64,000 bases of DNA from Polyangiaceae bacterium. GTDB taxonomy: Bacteria; Myxococcota_A; Polyangia; Polyangiales; Polyangiaceae. The translations under genes were made by a program, and so were the position numbers. The stretch's first letter is position 1. The number at the start of each line of letters is the position of its first letter. The stretch is taken from NCBI GenBank assembly GCA_019637295.1, contig JAHBVX010000007.1:372001-436000 (forward strand). The letters are read 5' to 3'. The notes under the pieces are model-generated. The model searched no databases. It was given only the letters and a program-made list of their open reading frames with translations, and was not told the origin of the DNA. Of this stretch, positions 25,717 to 34,463 are shown piece after piece.

Positions 25717-27254
25717 CCTTCGACGTCGTCTACGGCCTCTCCCCGCTCTTGGTGGTGGCGCTCGGAGCGCTGCTGCTCATGCTGGCGGAGGCGTTCGGAA
25801 AGCCGAATCCCCAGGGGCTCGCGCCGACCGGCGAGGTGAGCGATGCGGGCGCCGGCCGCGCCGGCGAGCTGGGCATGGGCGCCGCGGTGGTGCTGTTCGT
25901 GGGCGCCGCCCTGAGTCTGGGCGTGTGGCTCGCGGGACCGGACAACCTCGTCGGCCTGGAGCTGACGCGTCCGTACCTGATCTGGGACCGCTTCACGGTC
26001 TTCGTCTGCTTCACGCTGTGTCTCGGCGGCGGCCTGTCGTGCCTGCTCGCCGGCGGCTACTTGACGGAGCACGAGATCGATCGCGCCGAGTTCTTTCCGT
26101 TGGTGCTCTTCTCGACGGTGGGGGCCATGGCGCTCGCCGCCGCCGGAGAGCTACTCACGCTGTTCGTCGCGCTCGAGACCATGTCCCTGGGCGTGTACGC
26201 CCTGGTCGGCCTCCGGCGCACGCCGCGCTCGAGCGAAGCCGCGCTGAAGTACTTCTTGCTCGGCTCCTTCGCGGCAGCGCTCATGCTCTTCGGGGCGGCG
26301 CTGCTGTATGGGGCGACGGGGCGCACGGATCTGGCGGGCATCGGCCAGGCCATCGCAGCCATTGGGCAGGGGGAGGGGCCGGGCGCGGCGCAGGTGTTGA
26401 TCGCGCTGGTGCTCGTCGTGGTGGGCCTGGCGTTCAAGGTCAGCGCCGTGCCGTTCCACATGTGGACGCCAGACGCGTACGAGGGCGCTCCCACGCCCGC
26501 GACCAGCTACATGGCCGTGGCCGTCAAGACCGCCGCGTTCGCCGTGATGGTGCGCGTGCTGCTGATCGCCTTCGGAGACGAGCGCCTCACGAGCTGGGCG
26601 AGCGGCTGGCCCCCGGTGCTGGCGACGCTCGCGGTGGCCAGCATGACGGTGGCGAACCTCGTCGCCGGCCGGCAGAGCTCGGTCAAGCGTATGCTCGCGT
26701 ACTCCTCCATCGCGCACGCGGGCTATGCCTTGGTGGCGGTGGTCGCGACCATCCGCAGCCCGGCCGCGGAGGGCAGCATCCTCTTTTACCTGCTGACCTA
26801 CACGGTCTCCACCGCGGGCGCCTTTGGCGCGCTCATTCTGTGTGGCAGCCGTGGCAAGGAGGCCGTCAGCTACGAGGATTTGGCGGGTATCGCCAAGCGT
26901 CACCCCGCCGCGGCGATGGCCTTCAGCCTGTTCTTGCTGTCGCTGGCGGGTGTCCCGCCCACAGCGGGTTTCTTCGGCAAGTTGTACGTCTTCCAGGCCG
27001 CGATCGACGCCGAGCTGTACGTGCTGACGGTGGTCGGTCTGCTCAACAGCCTGGTGGGCGCCTACTACTACCTGCGCGTCATCGTGTTCATGTACATGCG
27101 CGAGCCCGCCCCCGGCGCAACCCTCGCAGTACCGATGCGCTCGGGCTACGTCGCCTCGGCGCTGGTGATCGCTGCGGTGCTCGTGATCGCGCTGGGCGTG
27201 CTGCCGAACGTGACTCTCGAGTGGGCCGCCATCGCGACCGTCGGCAGGAGCTGA
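25713..27254 (+). CDS. nuoN: NADH-quinone oxidoreductase subunit N
   Basis: 513 residues. The third antiporter-like subunit, with FVALETMSLGVYALVGL, VGLAFKVSAVPFHMWTPDAY and SSVKRMLAYSSIAHAGYALV. A hydrophilic loop (GKPNPQGLAPTGEVSDAGAG) lies after the first helix. It overlaps nuoM by four bases and ends the operon at a strong bidirectional hairpin. Confidence 0.95.
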   Translation: MTFDVVYGLSPLLVVALGALLLMLAEAFGKPNPQGLAPTGEVSDAGAGRAGELGMGAAVVLFVGAALSLGVWLAGPDNLVGLELTRPYLIWDRFTVFVCFTLCLGGGLSCLLAGGYLTEHEIDRAEFFPLVLFSTVGAMALAAAGELLTLFVALETMSLGVYALVGLRRTPRSSEAALKYFLLGSFAAALMLFGAALLYGATGRTDLAGIGQAIAAIGQGEGPGAAQVLIALVLVVVGLAFKVSAVPFHMWTPDAYEGAPTPATSYMAVAVKTAAFAVMVRVLLIAFGDERLTSWASGWPPVLATLAVASMTVANLVAGRQSSVKRMLAYSSIAHAGYALVAVVATIRSPAAEGSILFYLLTYTVSTAGAFGALILCGSRGKEAVSYEDLAGIAKRHPAAAMAFSLFLLSLAGVPPTAGFFGKLYVFQAAIDAELYVLTVVGLLNSLVGAYYYLRVIVFMYMREPAPGATLAVPMRSGYVASALVIAAVLVIALGVLPNVTLEWAAIATVGRS

Positions 27255-27271
27255 GCAACCCACAAAACGCA

Positions 27272-27299
27272 ACGAGGGCGCTCTCTCGAACGCCCTCGT
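27272..27299. terminator. Bidirectional terminator between nuoN and a convergent lipoprotein gene
   Basis: A perfect 9-base-pair stem, ACGAGGGCG (27272-27280) with CGCCCTCGT (27291-27299), and a ten-base loop. On the minus strand it is followed by TGCGTTTTG, on the plus strand by GTGTTG. It sits 18 bases after nuoN and 20 bases after the convergent gene, so it serves both. Confidence 0.8.
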
Positions 27300-27318
27300 G
27301 TGTTGCCGAAGCTTGGTC

Positions 27319-27876
27319 TCAGCGACCGAGATCGAACTTCAGATCCTGCTTCAGCGTCCCCACGATGAACGGGTTGTAGCTCATCTTGAGCCCGCTGGAC
27401 TTCTGCGGAACCTCGAAGGTGATCCAGCCCTTGGCCTTCTCGCCCTTGTTCAGGCGGACGCTCTTCAGATCCGGCTCGCAGCCGCCGAAGGTGCTGGTGT
27501 AGGAGTAACCGTCGCCGTCGGTGACCTTGGCGTAGAACGGGTTGACGGGCACGTCCTTGTCCGCAGTCCCCTCCAGGGAGACCTCGACGCCGAGCTTGAT
27601 GTTCCCCTTCTTCGGCTTGAAGTAGTACTTGGTCTTGCACTCCTTCACGTTCTCGATGGTCATCGTGTAGTCCGGAGCCATCGCCTTCTCGCCGACGTTC
27701 CAGGTCTTGTTGGTGACCACCGGGGGCGGGGGCTCCGGAGGCGGTGTGTCGACCGGCGACTCCCCCGTGGGCTGCTCTCCGGTGGTGCTCGGCGCGCTCT
27801 TCTTGCAGGCGAAGAGCGCGGCCGCCAGGATGATTGCACCGGCGACGGCAGTCGATGAGGTCGAGCGAGTATGCAT
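27319..27876 (-). CDS. DUF4352-like lipoprotein
   Basis: 185 residues. A signal peptide with lipobox LFAC is followed by a Thr/Pro-rich linker (EPPPPVVTNK). The remainder is a single beta-sandwich domain of the DUF4352 type: an early NVGEKAMAPDYTMTIENV, a central strand GNIKLGVEVSLEG and a late KGWITFEVP. Such domains are found on extracytoplasmic proteins of unknown function. An AAAGG site precedes the ATG. It is divergent from the following plus-strand lipoprotein. Confidence 0.75.
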   Translation of the reverse strand: MHTRSTSSTAVAGAIILAAALFACKKSAPSTTGEQPTGESPVDTPPPEPPPPVVTNKTWNVGEKAMAPDYTMTIENVKECKTKYYFKPKKGNIKLGVEVSLEGTADKDVPVNPFYAKVTDGDGYSYTSTFGGCEPDLKSVRLNKGEKAKGWITFEVPQKSSGLKMSYNPFIVGTLKQDLKFDLGR

Positions 27877-28052
27877 CAGCGGCTTACCTTTCTTCAGGTC
27901 CAGAGTCCTAGCGGCGGAGACCTTACACAGGTCGGGGCCTGGTTGGAAAGTAGGACCGTGTTCGGTCCGGCCCAGAGGTTGCTCTCCATCGCCGCGCGCC
28001 GTATTACGCCGGCTGAACGCTCCACCTTCCCCCTCGCGCTCGACGAATCAAG

Positions 28053-28967
28053 ATGCTGAAAATACAAGAACAATTGGGCTGGCAGGGAGGCCTCGGGGCT
28101 GCCACCTGGGTTGCGCTCGCCATCAGCGGAGTTGGCTGCTCTCGCTCGGAGTCAGCCGCAGGCGCCCCGTCCGCACCTGCCTCGGCCCCGGCCAGCGCCA
28201 CCCCGGTGTCGACGGGCATCCGCCCCGAGGTGGTGCAGAACGCCGTCAATCCGAAGGGCCGACCGCCCTACGCTGGCCCGACCGGGACGGTGCGCGGCGT
28301 GGTGCGGGTGAGCGGCGACACGGCACCGATCCGGGACGAGGTGTTGGCCCAGATCGGCGACGCATGCGCGGGCTCGCGAGCGTTCTACGGGCCTGCGTTC
28401 CGCGAGGGTCCGGGCCGCGCGCTCGCGGACGCGCTCGTTGCCGTCACCGGCTACGAGGGGTACGTCCCGCCGCGCGGGGAGTCCGTCCGCGTCGAGATCG
28501 ACGCCTGCGCCTACAAGCGCCGCACGTACGGCGTCATGTTTGGGCAGCGGCTCGACGTGTTCAATCTCGATAGCCAGCCCTACATGCCGCGACTGCTGCG
28601 CACCAAGACCGCGGCCGTGATGGTAGCCCTACCACGCGGCGAGGCCATCCCGCTGCTGCCCCCCAAGCCAGGTCGCTACGCGTTGGTGGACGAGATGCGG
28701 TCGGGCCCTCACGCCGACGTGTTCGTGGTGCAGTACCCCACCTTCGACATCACGGAGCTCGACGGTCGCTTCGAGATCACTGGCGTTCCGGTGGGGGAGG
28801 TGGACGTCAGCGCGCTGCTCCCGCTCACCATGGCGGCGGTGAAGGAGCGCGTTACGGTCAAGGCCGGCGAGGCCAGCGAGGTGACCCTCACCATCGCGTA
28901 CGAGCGCCCGAAGGCCGAGCCAGCGGCGAAGCCAGGGGCTTCGGCGCCGGGTCCGGTCGTGCACTGA
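28053..28967 (+). CDS. Lipoprotein with carboxypeptidase-regulatory-like domain
   Basis: 304 residues. A long N-region precedes the hydrophobic segment and lipobox SGVGC. After an Ala/Pro/Ser linker, the beta-rich body includes VRGVVRVSG, a middle region with an Asn/Asp-rich turn DVFNLDSQPYMPR, and a final domain DGRFEITGVPVGEVDVSALLP that resembles a carboxypeptidase-regulatory-like (transthyretin-like) fold. The C-terminal 25 residues are Ala/Pro-rich. Function is unknown. Its 3' end overlaps the convergent TPR lipoprotein gene by 80 bases. Confidence 0.7.
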   Translation: MLKIQEQLGWQGGLGAATWVALAISGVGCSRSESAAGAPSAPASAPASATPVSTGIRPEVVQNAVNPKGRPPYAGPTGTVRGVVRVSGDTAPIRDEVLAQIGDACAGSRAFYGPAFREGPGRALADALVAVTGYEGYVPPRGESVRVEIDACAYKRRTYGVMFGQRLDVFNLDSQPYMPRLLRTKTAAVMVALPRGEAIPLLPPKPGRYALVDEMRSGPHADVFVVQYPTFDITELDGRFEITGVPVGEVDVSALLPLTMAAVKERVTVKAGEASEVTLTIAYERPKAEPAAKPGASAPGPVVH

Positions 28968-30069
28968 CCGCGGCTCCGCGGGTCTCGGACGTCGCGGCCC
29001 GCGACTCCACGGCTTGCTCGAGGGCGTCGGCCGCTGGCGGGAGCGGTCCGGCCGCGTCCAGCCAAGCTCGCGACGCGGCCGCGCCCGCGTGGCGGGCGAG
29101 CAGCTCCGCGAGCAGCCGCGCGCCGAGGGGGCTGGGCTCGCCGTCGCCGGGGGGCTGAGCATCGAGCAGAGGCTTGCCCAGCAGATCCCGGGCGACCCAC
29201 GCCGCGATCTGTGCGTCCGGGTTGGCGGGCTCGGCGCCGAGCACGTGGAGCGCCTGCGCCTCGGCCACCCGAGCGCTGCCCAGGGCAGCCGCGCGCAGCC
29301 CCAGCTCGCCGGGGCGCACGCGACAGCGCGCGCCGAGCTGCCTGGCCTCGTCGATGCGCCCGGCGAGCAGCGCCTCGTCGAGCCGCTCGCGTACGGCGGC
29401 GTCGCAGAAACCGGGGCCGCCGCCGGCGTCGCGCAGCCGCTCCGCGAGCAGCGCCGCGCGTCTCTGCGCATGGAGCGCTTCCGCGTCGCGCCTGGCCCGA
29501 CGCGCGAGCCGCTCGACGCGCTGCCACTTGGCGACCGTCTCCGGGCGTGAGAGACAGGCTTCGGTCGACCACGCGAGCGCCTCGTCCACCCGTCCGGCCG
29601 CTTCGAGTGCGTCCATCAACAGCGAGCTCGCGCGCTCGTTCTGGGGATCGCTGGCTACCGCCCGTCGCGCGTCGGGTAGCGCGTCGAGCGCCTGGCCGCG
29701 AGCGAGCGCACACTGGGCACGCTCCAGGCGGGCGCTGGCGAGCTCTGGATCGAGCTCGAGGGCTTGGGCGAAGGCCTGGTCGGCGCTGCCGAGCTCGCGT
29801 GCGCAGCGCACCGCTCCGACCCGCGCCCAGAGCTCGGCGCTGCGAGGGTCCTGCGCGAGCGCCGTGAGGTAGGCCGCCTCGGCGGCCTGGTGCTGGCCGG
29901 TAGCCTCGAGCAACACGCCGCGGGTGAACTCCGCGTACGCAGTGGCGCCAATGGCGCGTCCCTCGATCACGCGCCCATCGACGATGCGGGTGACGGTGCT
30001 GGGTCCGAAGATGCAGCCCGCCGACAGGGCAGCGGCGAGCAGCACGGCGCCGCCGTGGTGGAGTCTCAT
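28888..30069 (-). CDS. TPR-repeat lipoprotein
   Basis: About 393 residues from an ATG that overlaps the hisC stop (ATGA). Signal peptide with lipobox LSAGC. Tetratricopeptide repeats start around residue 45 (AYAEFTRGVLLEATGQHQAA) and continue for several copies (LDPELASARLERAQCALARG, SDPQNERASSLLMDALEAAG), with an Arg/Ala-rich middle. It is probably an envelope protein-interaction scaffold. It is the last gene of the mevalonate-hisC operon; no functional link is evident. The 3' end overlaps the convergent lipoprotein gene. Confidence 0.75.
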   Translation of the reverse strand: MRLHHGGAVLLAAALSAGCIFGPSTVTRIVDGRVIEGRAIGATAYAEFTRGVLLEATGQHQAAEAAYLTALAQDPRSAELWARVGAVRCARELGSADQAFAQALELDPELASARLERAQCALARGQALDALPDARRAVASDPQNERASSLLMDALEAAGRVDEALAWSTEACLSRPETVAKWQRVERLARRARRDAEALHAQRRAALLAERLRDAGGGPGFCDAAVRERLDEALLAGRIDEARQLGARCRVRPGELGLRAAALGSARVAEAQALHVLGAEPANPDAQIAAWVARDLLGKPLLDAQPPGDGEPSPLGARLLAELLARHAGAAASRAWLDAAGPLPPAADALEQAVESRAATSETRGAAVSARPDPAPKPLASPLARPSGARTRW

Positions 30070-31154
30070 GCCACGATCTCGCGCAACGCGCCGACCAAGG
30101 CGTCGTTCTGAGCCTGCGTACCCACGGTGATGCGGAGCTGACGCGCGAGCCGTCCGCCTCGCGCGTGAAAGCTGCGCACCAGCACGCCGCGCTCTTTGAG
30201 CGCCTCGAACACCTCGCTCGCGGGGCGAGTCGTGCGCACCCACAGGAAGTTCGCGGCGCTCGGCGAGACCGTCAGTCCGGGCAGCGACGCGAGCACCGCC
30301 GACAACCGCTCGCGCTCGTCGATCACGCGCGCGACGAGCGCGCTCACCTCGGGCCAGAGTTCGCCGAGCACGGCCTCGCCCAGGGCTTGGGATACCGCAG
30401 GCACGTTGTAGGGCGAGCGCACCTTGTCCACCTCGCTCAGCAGGTTTCGCGGCCCGATCAGGAATCCGACCCGCAGCGACGCGAACCCGATCTTGCTCAG
30501 CGTGCGCAGCAACACGACATTGTCGCGCTCGAGTAGATCCAGGAGCGACGCCGCCGCGTAGTCCACGTAGGCCTCGTCCAGGACGACCAGCGAGTCCCGC
30601 GCGAGGTCGAGCAGCCGCTCGAGGCGATCCCGGCTGGGCAGAGTCCCGGTGGGATTGTTGGGCGACGCGACGAACACGATGTTCGGCGCGCACAGCTCGA
30701 GGGCGCGCTCGAGGCTCGCGATGGGCAGGTCCCAGTCCTCGTCGAGCGGCACCTCCACCACGCGCTGGCCTCGCACCTTCGCGCTGAGGCGATACATCAC
30801 GAACGTCGGTGAGGTGGTCAGGATCGTTGGTGCGTCGCCGCTCGTGCGAGGGTTGGCCAGGGCGGTGAGCAACAGGTTGATCAGTTCGTCGCTGCCCGCG
30901 CCGACGAGGACTTGCTCGGGGGTGACCCCCACGCGGCTAGCGAAGGCCTGGCGGATCCCAGCGGCTTGCGCGTCGGGGTAGCGCTCCCATGCGGTTTGGG
31001 CGACGAGCTCAGCGATGCGCGCGCGGGTCGCGTCGCCCAGCAGCGCAGGGGCCTCGTTGGCGTCCAGCCGCACCGGGTAGCGACCCGGATCCGGCACGTA
31101 GCTCTGGACGTCGGCGAGCTCGGGGCGCAGCAGGGAGGCGAGGCGGAAGCTCAT
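30066..31154 (-). CDS. hisC: Histidinol-phosphate aminotransferase
   Basis: 362 residues, PLP-dependent fold type I. Visible are VGAGSDELINLLL, the substrate-binding SPNNPTGT, and LRTLSKIGFASLRVGFLIG with the PLP-binding Lys. It transfers an amino group from glutamate to imidazole acetol-phosphate in histidine biosynthesis. No other his gene is nearby, so a related aminotransferase role is possible. It is in the mevalonate operon, 57 bases after mvaA, and overlaps the TPR lipoprotein by four bases. Confidence 0.87.
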   Translation of the reverse strand: MSFRLASLLRPELADVQSYVPDPGRYPVRLDANEAPALLGDATRARIAELVAQTAWERYPDAQAAGIRQAFASRVGVTPEQVLVGAGSDELINLLLTALANPRTSGDAPTILTTSPTFVMYRLSAKVRGQRVVEVPLDEDWDLPIASLERALELCAPNIVFVASPNNPTGTLPSRDRLERLLDLARDSLVVLDEAYVDYAAASLLDLLERDNVVLLRTLSKIGFASLRVGFLIGPRNLLSEVDKVRSPYNVPAVSQALGEAVLGELWPEVSALVARVIDERERLSAVLASLPGLTVSPSAANFLWVRTTRPASEVFEALKERGVLVRSFHARGGRLARQLRITVGTQAQNDALVGALREIVA

Positions 31155-31211
31155 GGGTTGCTGGTCATGTTGGCCAAGTCGGCGCCGCGCACCAAGCTCG
31201 AAGCGTCGCGC

Positions 31212-32525
31212 TCAGCGAGCGCGCAGGCGCCCGAGGTACTCACGGGCGGCCTCCAGCGTCACCGTCTGCGCGTCGGCGAGGCCTGCGGCGACCGCCTCGA
31301 CCTCCGCTCCGACCGCTCCGGCGGCGGCGGCTACCGAGCGGGCGTGCAGGGACATGTGCCCTCGCTGGATGCCCTCGGTGGCAAGCGCCCGAAGGGCGGC
31401 CAGGTTGCTGGCGAGGCCGGCGGCGGCAGCCACGTGGCACAGCTCCGCGGCGCTCTGCACGCCCATCAGCTCGAGCGCGAGGCGGGCCGCAGGGTGCACC
31501 CGCAGGGTGCCCCCGACGGTCCCGAGGGCCAGCGGCATCTCGAGCTCGCCGACCAAGTCCGCGCCGTCCCGGCGCCACACCCCGAGCGGCGCGTAGCGAC
31601 CCGAGCGCGCCGCGAACGCGTGCGCGCCCGCCTCGACCGCGCGCCAGTCGTTGCCCGTCGCCATGACCACTGCGTCCACGCCGTTGAGGATGCCCTTGTT
31701 GTGAGTCGCGGCGCGGTACGGATCCAACTCCGCGAACCGCGAGGCCTCCACCACCCGATCGAGCACGTCGCTGCCCTCCACGCGCAGCTCACCACGCCCG
31801 ATGGCGAGATCAGCGGCGTGGGCGCGACAGGTCACGCGCACGCGCCGCCGATCGCAGAGATTGGTCAAGATGCGTAGGCCCAGCCTGCCGCCGCTGAGCT
31901 CCGCGGCGCGTGGGCCGATGGCTTCCGCCACCGAGTTGACGAGGTTGGCGCCCATGGCGTCGCAACAGTCCACGTGAACGTGTACCACCAGGAAGCCCTG
32001 ACCGAGATCGCGCACGTCGATCTCGCGCGGGCCACCGCTGCGCTCGAGCAAACCCGGCACTGCGGCCGCGGCGAGGCGCAACAGCTCCTCGACGTGCGCC
32101 TCGAGCTCGCGGACGGCGCGCGCTGGATCGGGAACGCTGGCGAGCTGAACCTGGGTCGTCATCAGGGACTCGACCATCTCCGCGTGGAAGCCGCCGGCCG
32201 AGCGCACCATCTTGGCGGCGTTCGACGCCGCCGCGATCACGCTCGGCTCCTCGACGACCATGGGCACCAAGCGGTCGACGTGGTTGACGCGCACGTTGAG
32301 CGCCACGCCGAAGGGCAGGGCGTACAAGCCGAGCACGTTCTCGACGACCTTGTCGGCCGTCTCCGGGTCGAGCCCGCCGGAAGCGAGGGCGGCGGCGATG
32401 CGCGCCACGTCGTGGTCCGTGCGCGCCGCGATGGCGGCGCGGCGCTGGGGGATCGAGAGCTTGTAGAAGCCGGGGATGCGGGAGCCCGCGTCCTTCTCGG
32501 GGTCGAAGTCGGCCGGTGGGTTCAT
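31212..32525 (-). CDS. mvaA: Hydroxymethylglutaryl-CoA reductase (class II-like)
   Basis: 437 residues. Key motifs are ENVLG near residue 62, VEEPSVIAAAS (catalytic Glu), DAMGANLVNSVAE (catalytic Asp region), THNKGILNG (catalytic Lys) and GHMSLHAR (late His). No membrane anchor is present, as in soluble bacterial enzymes. It makes mevalonate from HMG-CoA, although class II enzymes can also run in the degradative direction. Its place directly after three mevalonate-using enzymes favours biosynthesis. Confidence 0.95.
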   Translation of the reverse strand: MNPPADFDPEKDAGSRIPGFYKLSIPQRRAAIAARTDHDVARIAAALASGGLDPETADKVVENVLGLYALPFGVALNVRVNHVDRLVPMVVEEPSVIAAASNAAKMVRSAGGFHAEMVESLMTTQVQLASVPDPARAVRELEAHVEELLRLAAAAVPGLLERSGGPREIDVRDLGQGFLVVHVHVDCCDAMGANLVNSVAEAIGPRAAELSGGRLGLRILTNLCDRRRVRVTCRAHAADLAIGRGELRVEGSDVLDRVVEASRFAELDPYRAATHNKGILNGVDAVVMATGNDWRAVEAGAHAFAARSGRYAPLGVWRRDGADLVGELEMPLALGTVGGTLRVHPAARLALELMGVQSAAELCHVAAAAGLASNLAALRALATEGIQRGHMSLHARSVAAAAGAVGAEVEAVAAGLADAQTVTLEAAREYLGRLRAR

Positions 32526-32541
32526 GCTCGGAGCGCGGACC

Positions 32542-33462
32542 CTAGGCCGACTCGTCGGCCCGGGCCAGCGCGTGCACGCCGCGGGCGCCGAGAGTCAGTT
32601 CGAGCCGCGCGTGGCCGAGGCGCGTCGCCCGCTCGGCGAAGGCCGCGGTGGACGGGTCTGGGCCGAAAAAGAGCACCACGTCGCCCCCACCGGCGCCGGC
32701 CGGCAGCACGACCGCCGCGCTGGCCTGGGCCAACTCGTGCAGCTCCCCCGCCTCGGGTGTGACGATGGGGGCCGAGGCTGCCTCGCCCAGCGCGCGCAGC
32801 GCCTCGTGCTGGCTGGACAGCGCGCTGACCAGCCCGAGCGCGTCGCCCGCGTCGAGCGCCGCGGCGGCGGCCTCGGCTGCCGCGCTCTGTCGCGTCATGG
32901 CCTCCGCGAAGCGAGCGGGTGCCGCCTGCGCGAGCTGGCGCACGCGGGCTAGCAGCTCCGGAGTCGACGCCGCGGCGCTGCTCACCCAGGCCTCCACTCG
33001 CAGCGCCTTGGGCCAACGGCAGCGCTGTGGCTGGAGCTCGTCGAGGTGGCGCCGCACCACGTGGTGCCCCCCGAGGGTGGAGGCCACGACGTCGACGCCG
33101 CTGCCTCCGCCCTGCGCGGAGCGATGGGCCTCGAGCGCGGGCTGCAGCACGCGACTCGCGAGCACGTCGTCTGGCAGCGAGTCCCCTTCGCGCGCGAGCT
33201 CGAGAGCTGCCAGCGACGCGACGACGATCGCGGCGCTCGAGCCGAGCCCGAGCTTGCGGCCGTCGCCGCGCAGCGCGGTGGCGTCGAACCACGGTGCGCG
33301 CTCAGCACCGATGGCGGCGCGCACTTCGTCCGTGACCAACTCCGCCGGGCGTCCTGCGTCGGCCAGGACGTAGCGATCCACGGCCGCTACGATGGCGGGC
33401 GCGCCGTGCAGTACGGCGTACGCCCCAGAGAGCACCAGCTTACCCGGCGCGCGGGCTCTCAC
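32542..33462 (-). CDS. Phosphomevalonate kinase (GHMP family)
   Basis: 306 residues. The N-terminal RARAPGKLVLSGAYAVL is typical of phosphomevalonate kinases. The ATP-binding motif is LGLGSSAAIVVASLAAL and the late GHMP motif is LPAGAGGGDVVLFFG. It phosphorylates mevalonate 5-phosphate to the diphosphate. The start is GTG, overlapping the mvaD stop (GTGA). Another GHMP kinase is possible in principle, but a gene between mvaD and mvaA with this start motif makes phosphomevalonate kinase strongly likely. Confidence 0.88.
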   Translation of the reverse strand: MRARAPGKLVLSGAYAVLHGAPAIVAAVDRYVLADAGRPAELVTDEVRAAIGAERAPWFDATALRGDGRKLGLGSSAAIVVASLAALELAREGDSLPDDVLASRVLQPALEAHRSAQGGGSGVDVVASTLGGHHVVRRHLDELQPQRCRWPKALRVEAWVSSAAASTPELLARVRQLAQAAPARFAEAMTRQSAAAEAAAAALDAGDALGLVSALSSQHEALRALGEAASAPIVTPEAGELHELAQASAAVVLPAGAGGGDVVLFFGPDPSTAAFAERATRLGHARLELTLGARGVHALARADESA

Positions 33463-34463
33463 GGCGCACCGGGCGTGAGCGACAGGTCGGCCTCGTCGTC
33501 GTCGATCAGGCGTGCGTCCGGGCCGGGTGCAGCTTGCAGGCTACCCGTCACGCCCTCGACCTGGCGCACCCGGGCCTCGACCGCGTCCGCGTCGGCGGCG
33601 GGCACGAGCACCTTCACGTGCGGGCCGGCGTCCATGGTCGGGAAGGCGCGCACGCCCTGCTCGCGCAGCTCCGCGATGGCCTGCAGTACTCCGAGGGTTG
33701 CGGGGCGGAAGTAGATGAGCGGCGGGCGCGCCGCCCACATGCAAGCGTGCATCATCAACGCGCTCTGGGCGGCCGCCTCACCCAGGGCGTCGAGGTCGCC
33801 CCCAGTCAGCGCGACTTCGACCTGCCGGAACAGCTCCGGCGCATGAGCAATCCACGCTGCGTAGTAGGGGCTCGTCGTCGCCGTGTGCTGCATGCCTTCG
33901 GTCGAGCCTACGCTCTTGGGTCCGGGATGGGTGACGGCGACGACCATGCGCACGTCCAGCGCCTCCGGCGGGGCGACGCGCCGGGCCGACTCGGCGCCGT
34001 GATCCAGGGCGACCCAGCCGCCGAACAGCGAGCGCGCCGCGGATGCGGAGGACTGGCGGGCCATCGCGCTGACGTCGCTGAGCGGCAAGGTCAGGCCCGC
34101 GGCTCGGGTGGCGGCGAGCGCGAGCGCGGCGAACCCCGACGCGCTCGACGCCAAACCCGACGCCGTCGGGAAGTTGTTGTGGGTCTCCACCCGCGCGTAG
34201 CGCCGCTCAGAACCCAGGGCGCGCGCGCGATCGAGCAACTCGCTGGCGCGCGCCTTGGCTCGCCCCGTCTGCGCGACCCCCGAAATCTCGAGCACGTCTT
34301 CGGACAAGGTCGCATCGAAGGACACTCGCGTGACGGTGTACAGGTCCGCCAGGGTGAGCGACAGGCTGGGTACCGCCGGGAGGTTGCGCAGGACGTCGTC
34401 CTTGCCCCAGTACTTCGCGAGCGCGATGTTGGCGGAGGCCCTGGCGCACGCACGACCGGTCAT
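33459..34463 (-). CDS. mvaD: Diphosphomevalonate decarboxylase
   Basis: 334 residues. Motifs are ANIALAKYWGK near the start, NFPTASGLASSASGFAALA (ATP-binding) and FPTMDAGPHVKVLV (late GHMP loop). It converts mevalonate diphosphate to isopentenyl diphosphate using ATP. It overlaps the mevalonate kinase gene and the phosphomevalonate kinase gene by four bases each, so the three are likely translated together. Confidence 0.95.
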   Translation of the reverse strand: MTGRACARASANIALAKYWGKDDVLRNLPAVPSLSLTLADLYTVTRVSFDATLSEDVLEISGVAQTGRAKARASELLDRARALGSERRYARVETHNNFPTASGLASSASGFAALALAATRAAGLTLPLSDVSAMARQSSASAARSLFGGWVALDHGAESARRVAPPEALDVRMVVAVTHPGPKSVGSTEGMQHTATTSPYYAAWIAHAPELFRQVEVALTGGDLDALGEAAAQSALMMHACMWAARPPLIYFRPATLGVLQAIAELREQGVRAFPTMDAGPHVKVLVPAADADAVEARVRQVEGVTGSLQAAPGPDARLIDDDEADLSLTPGAP

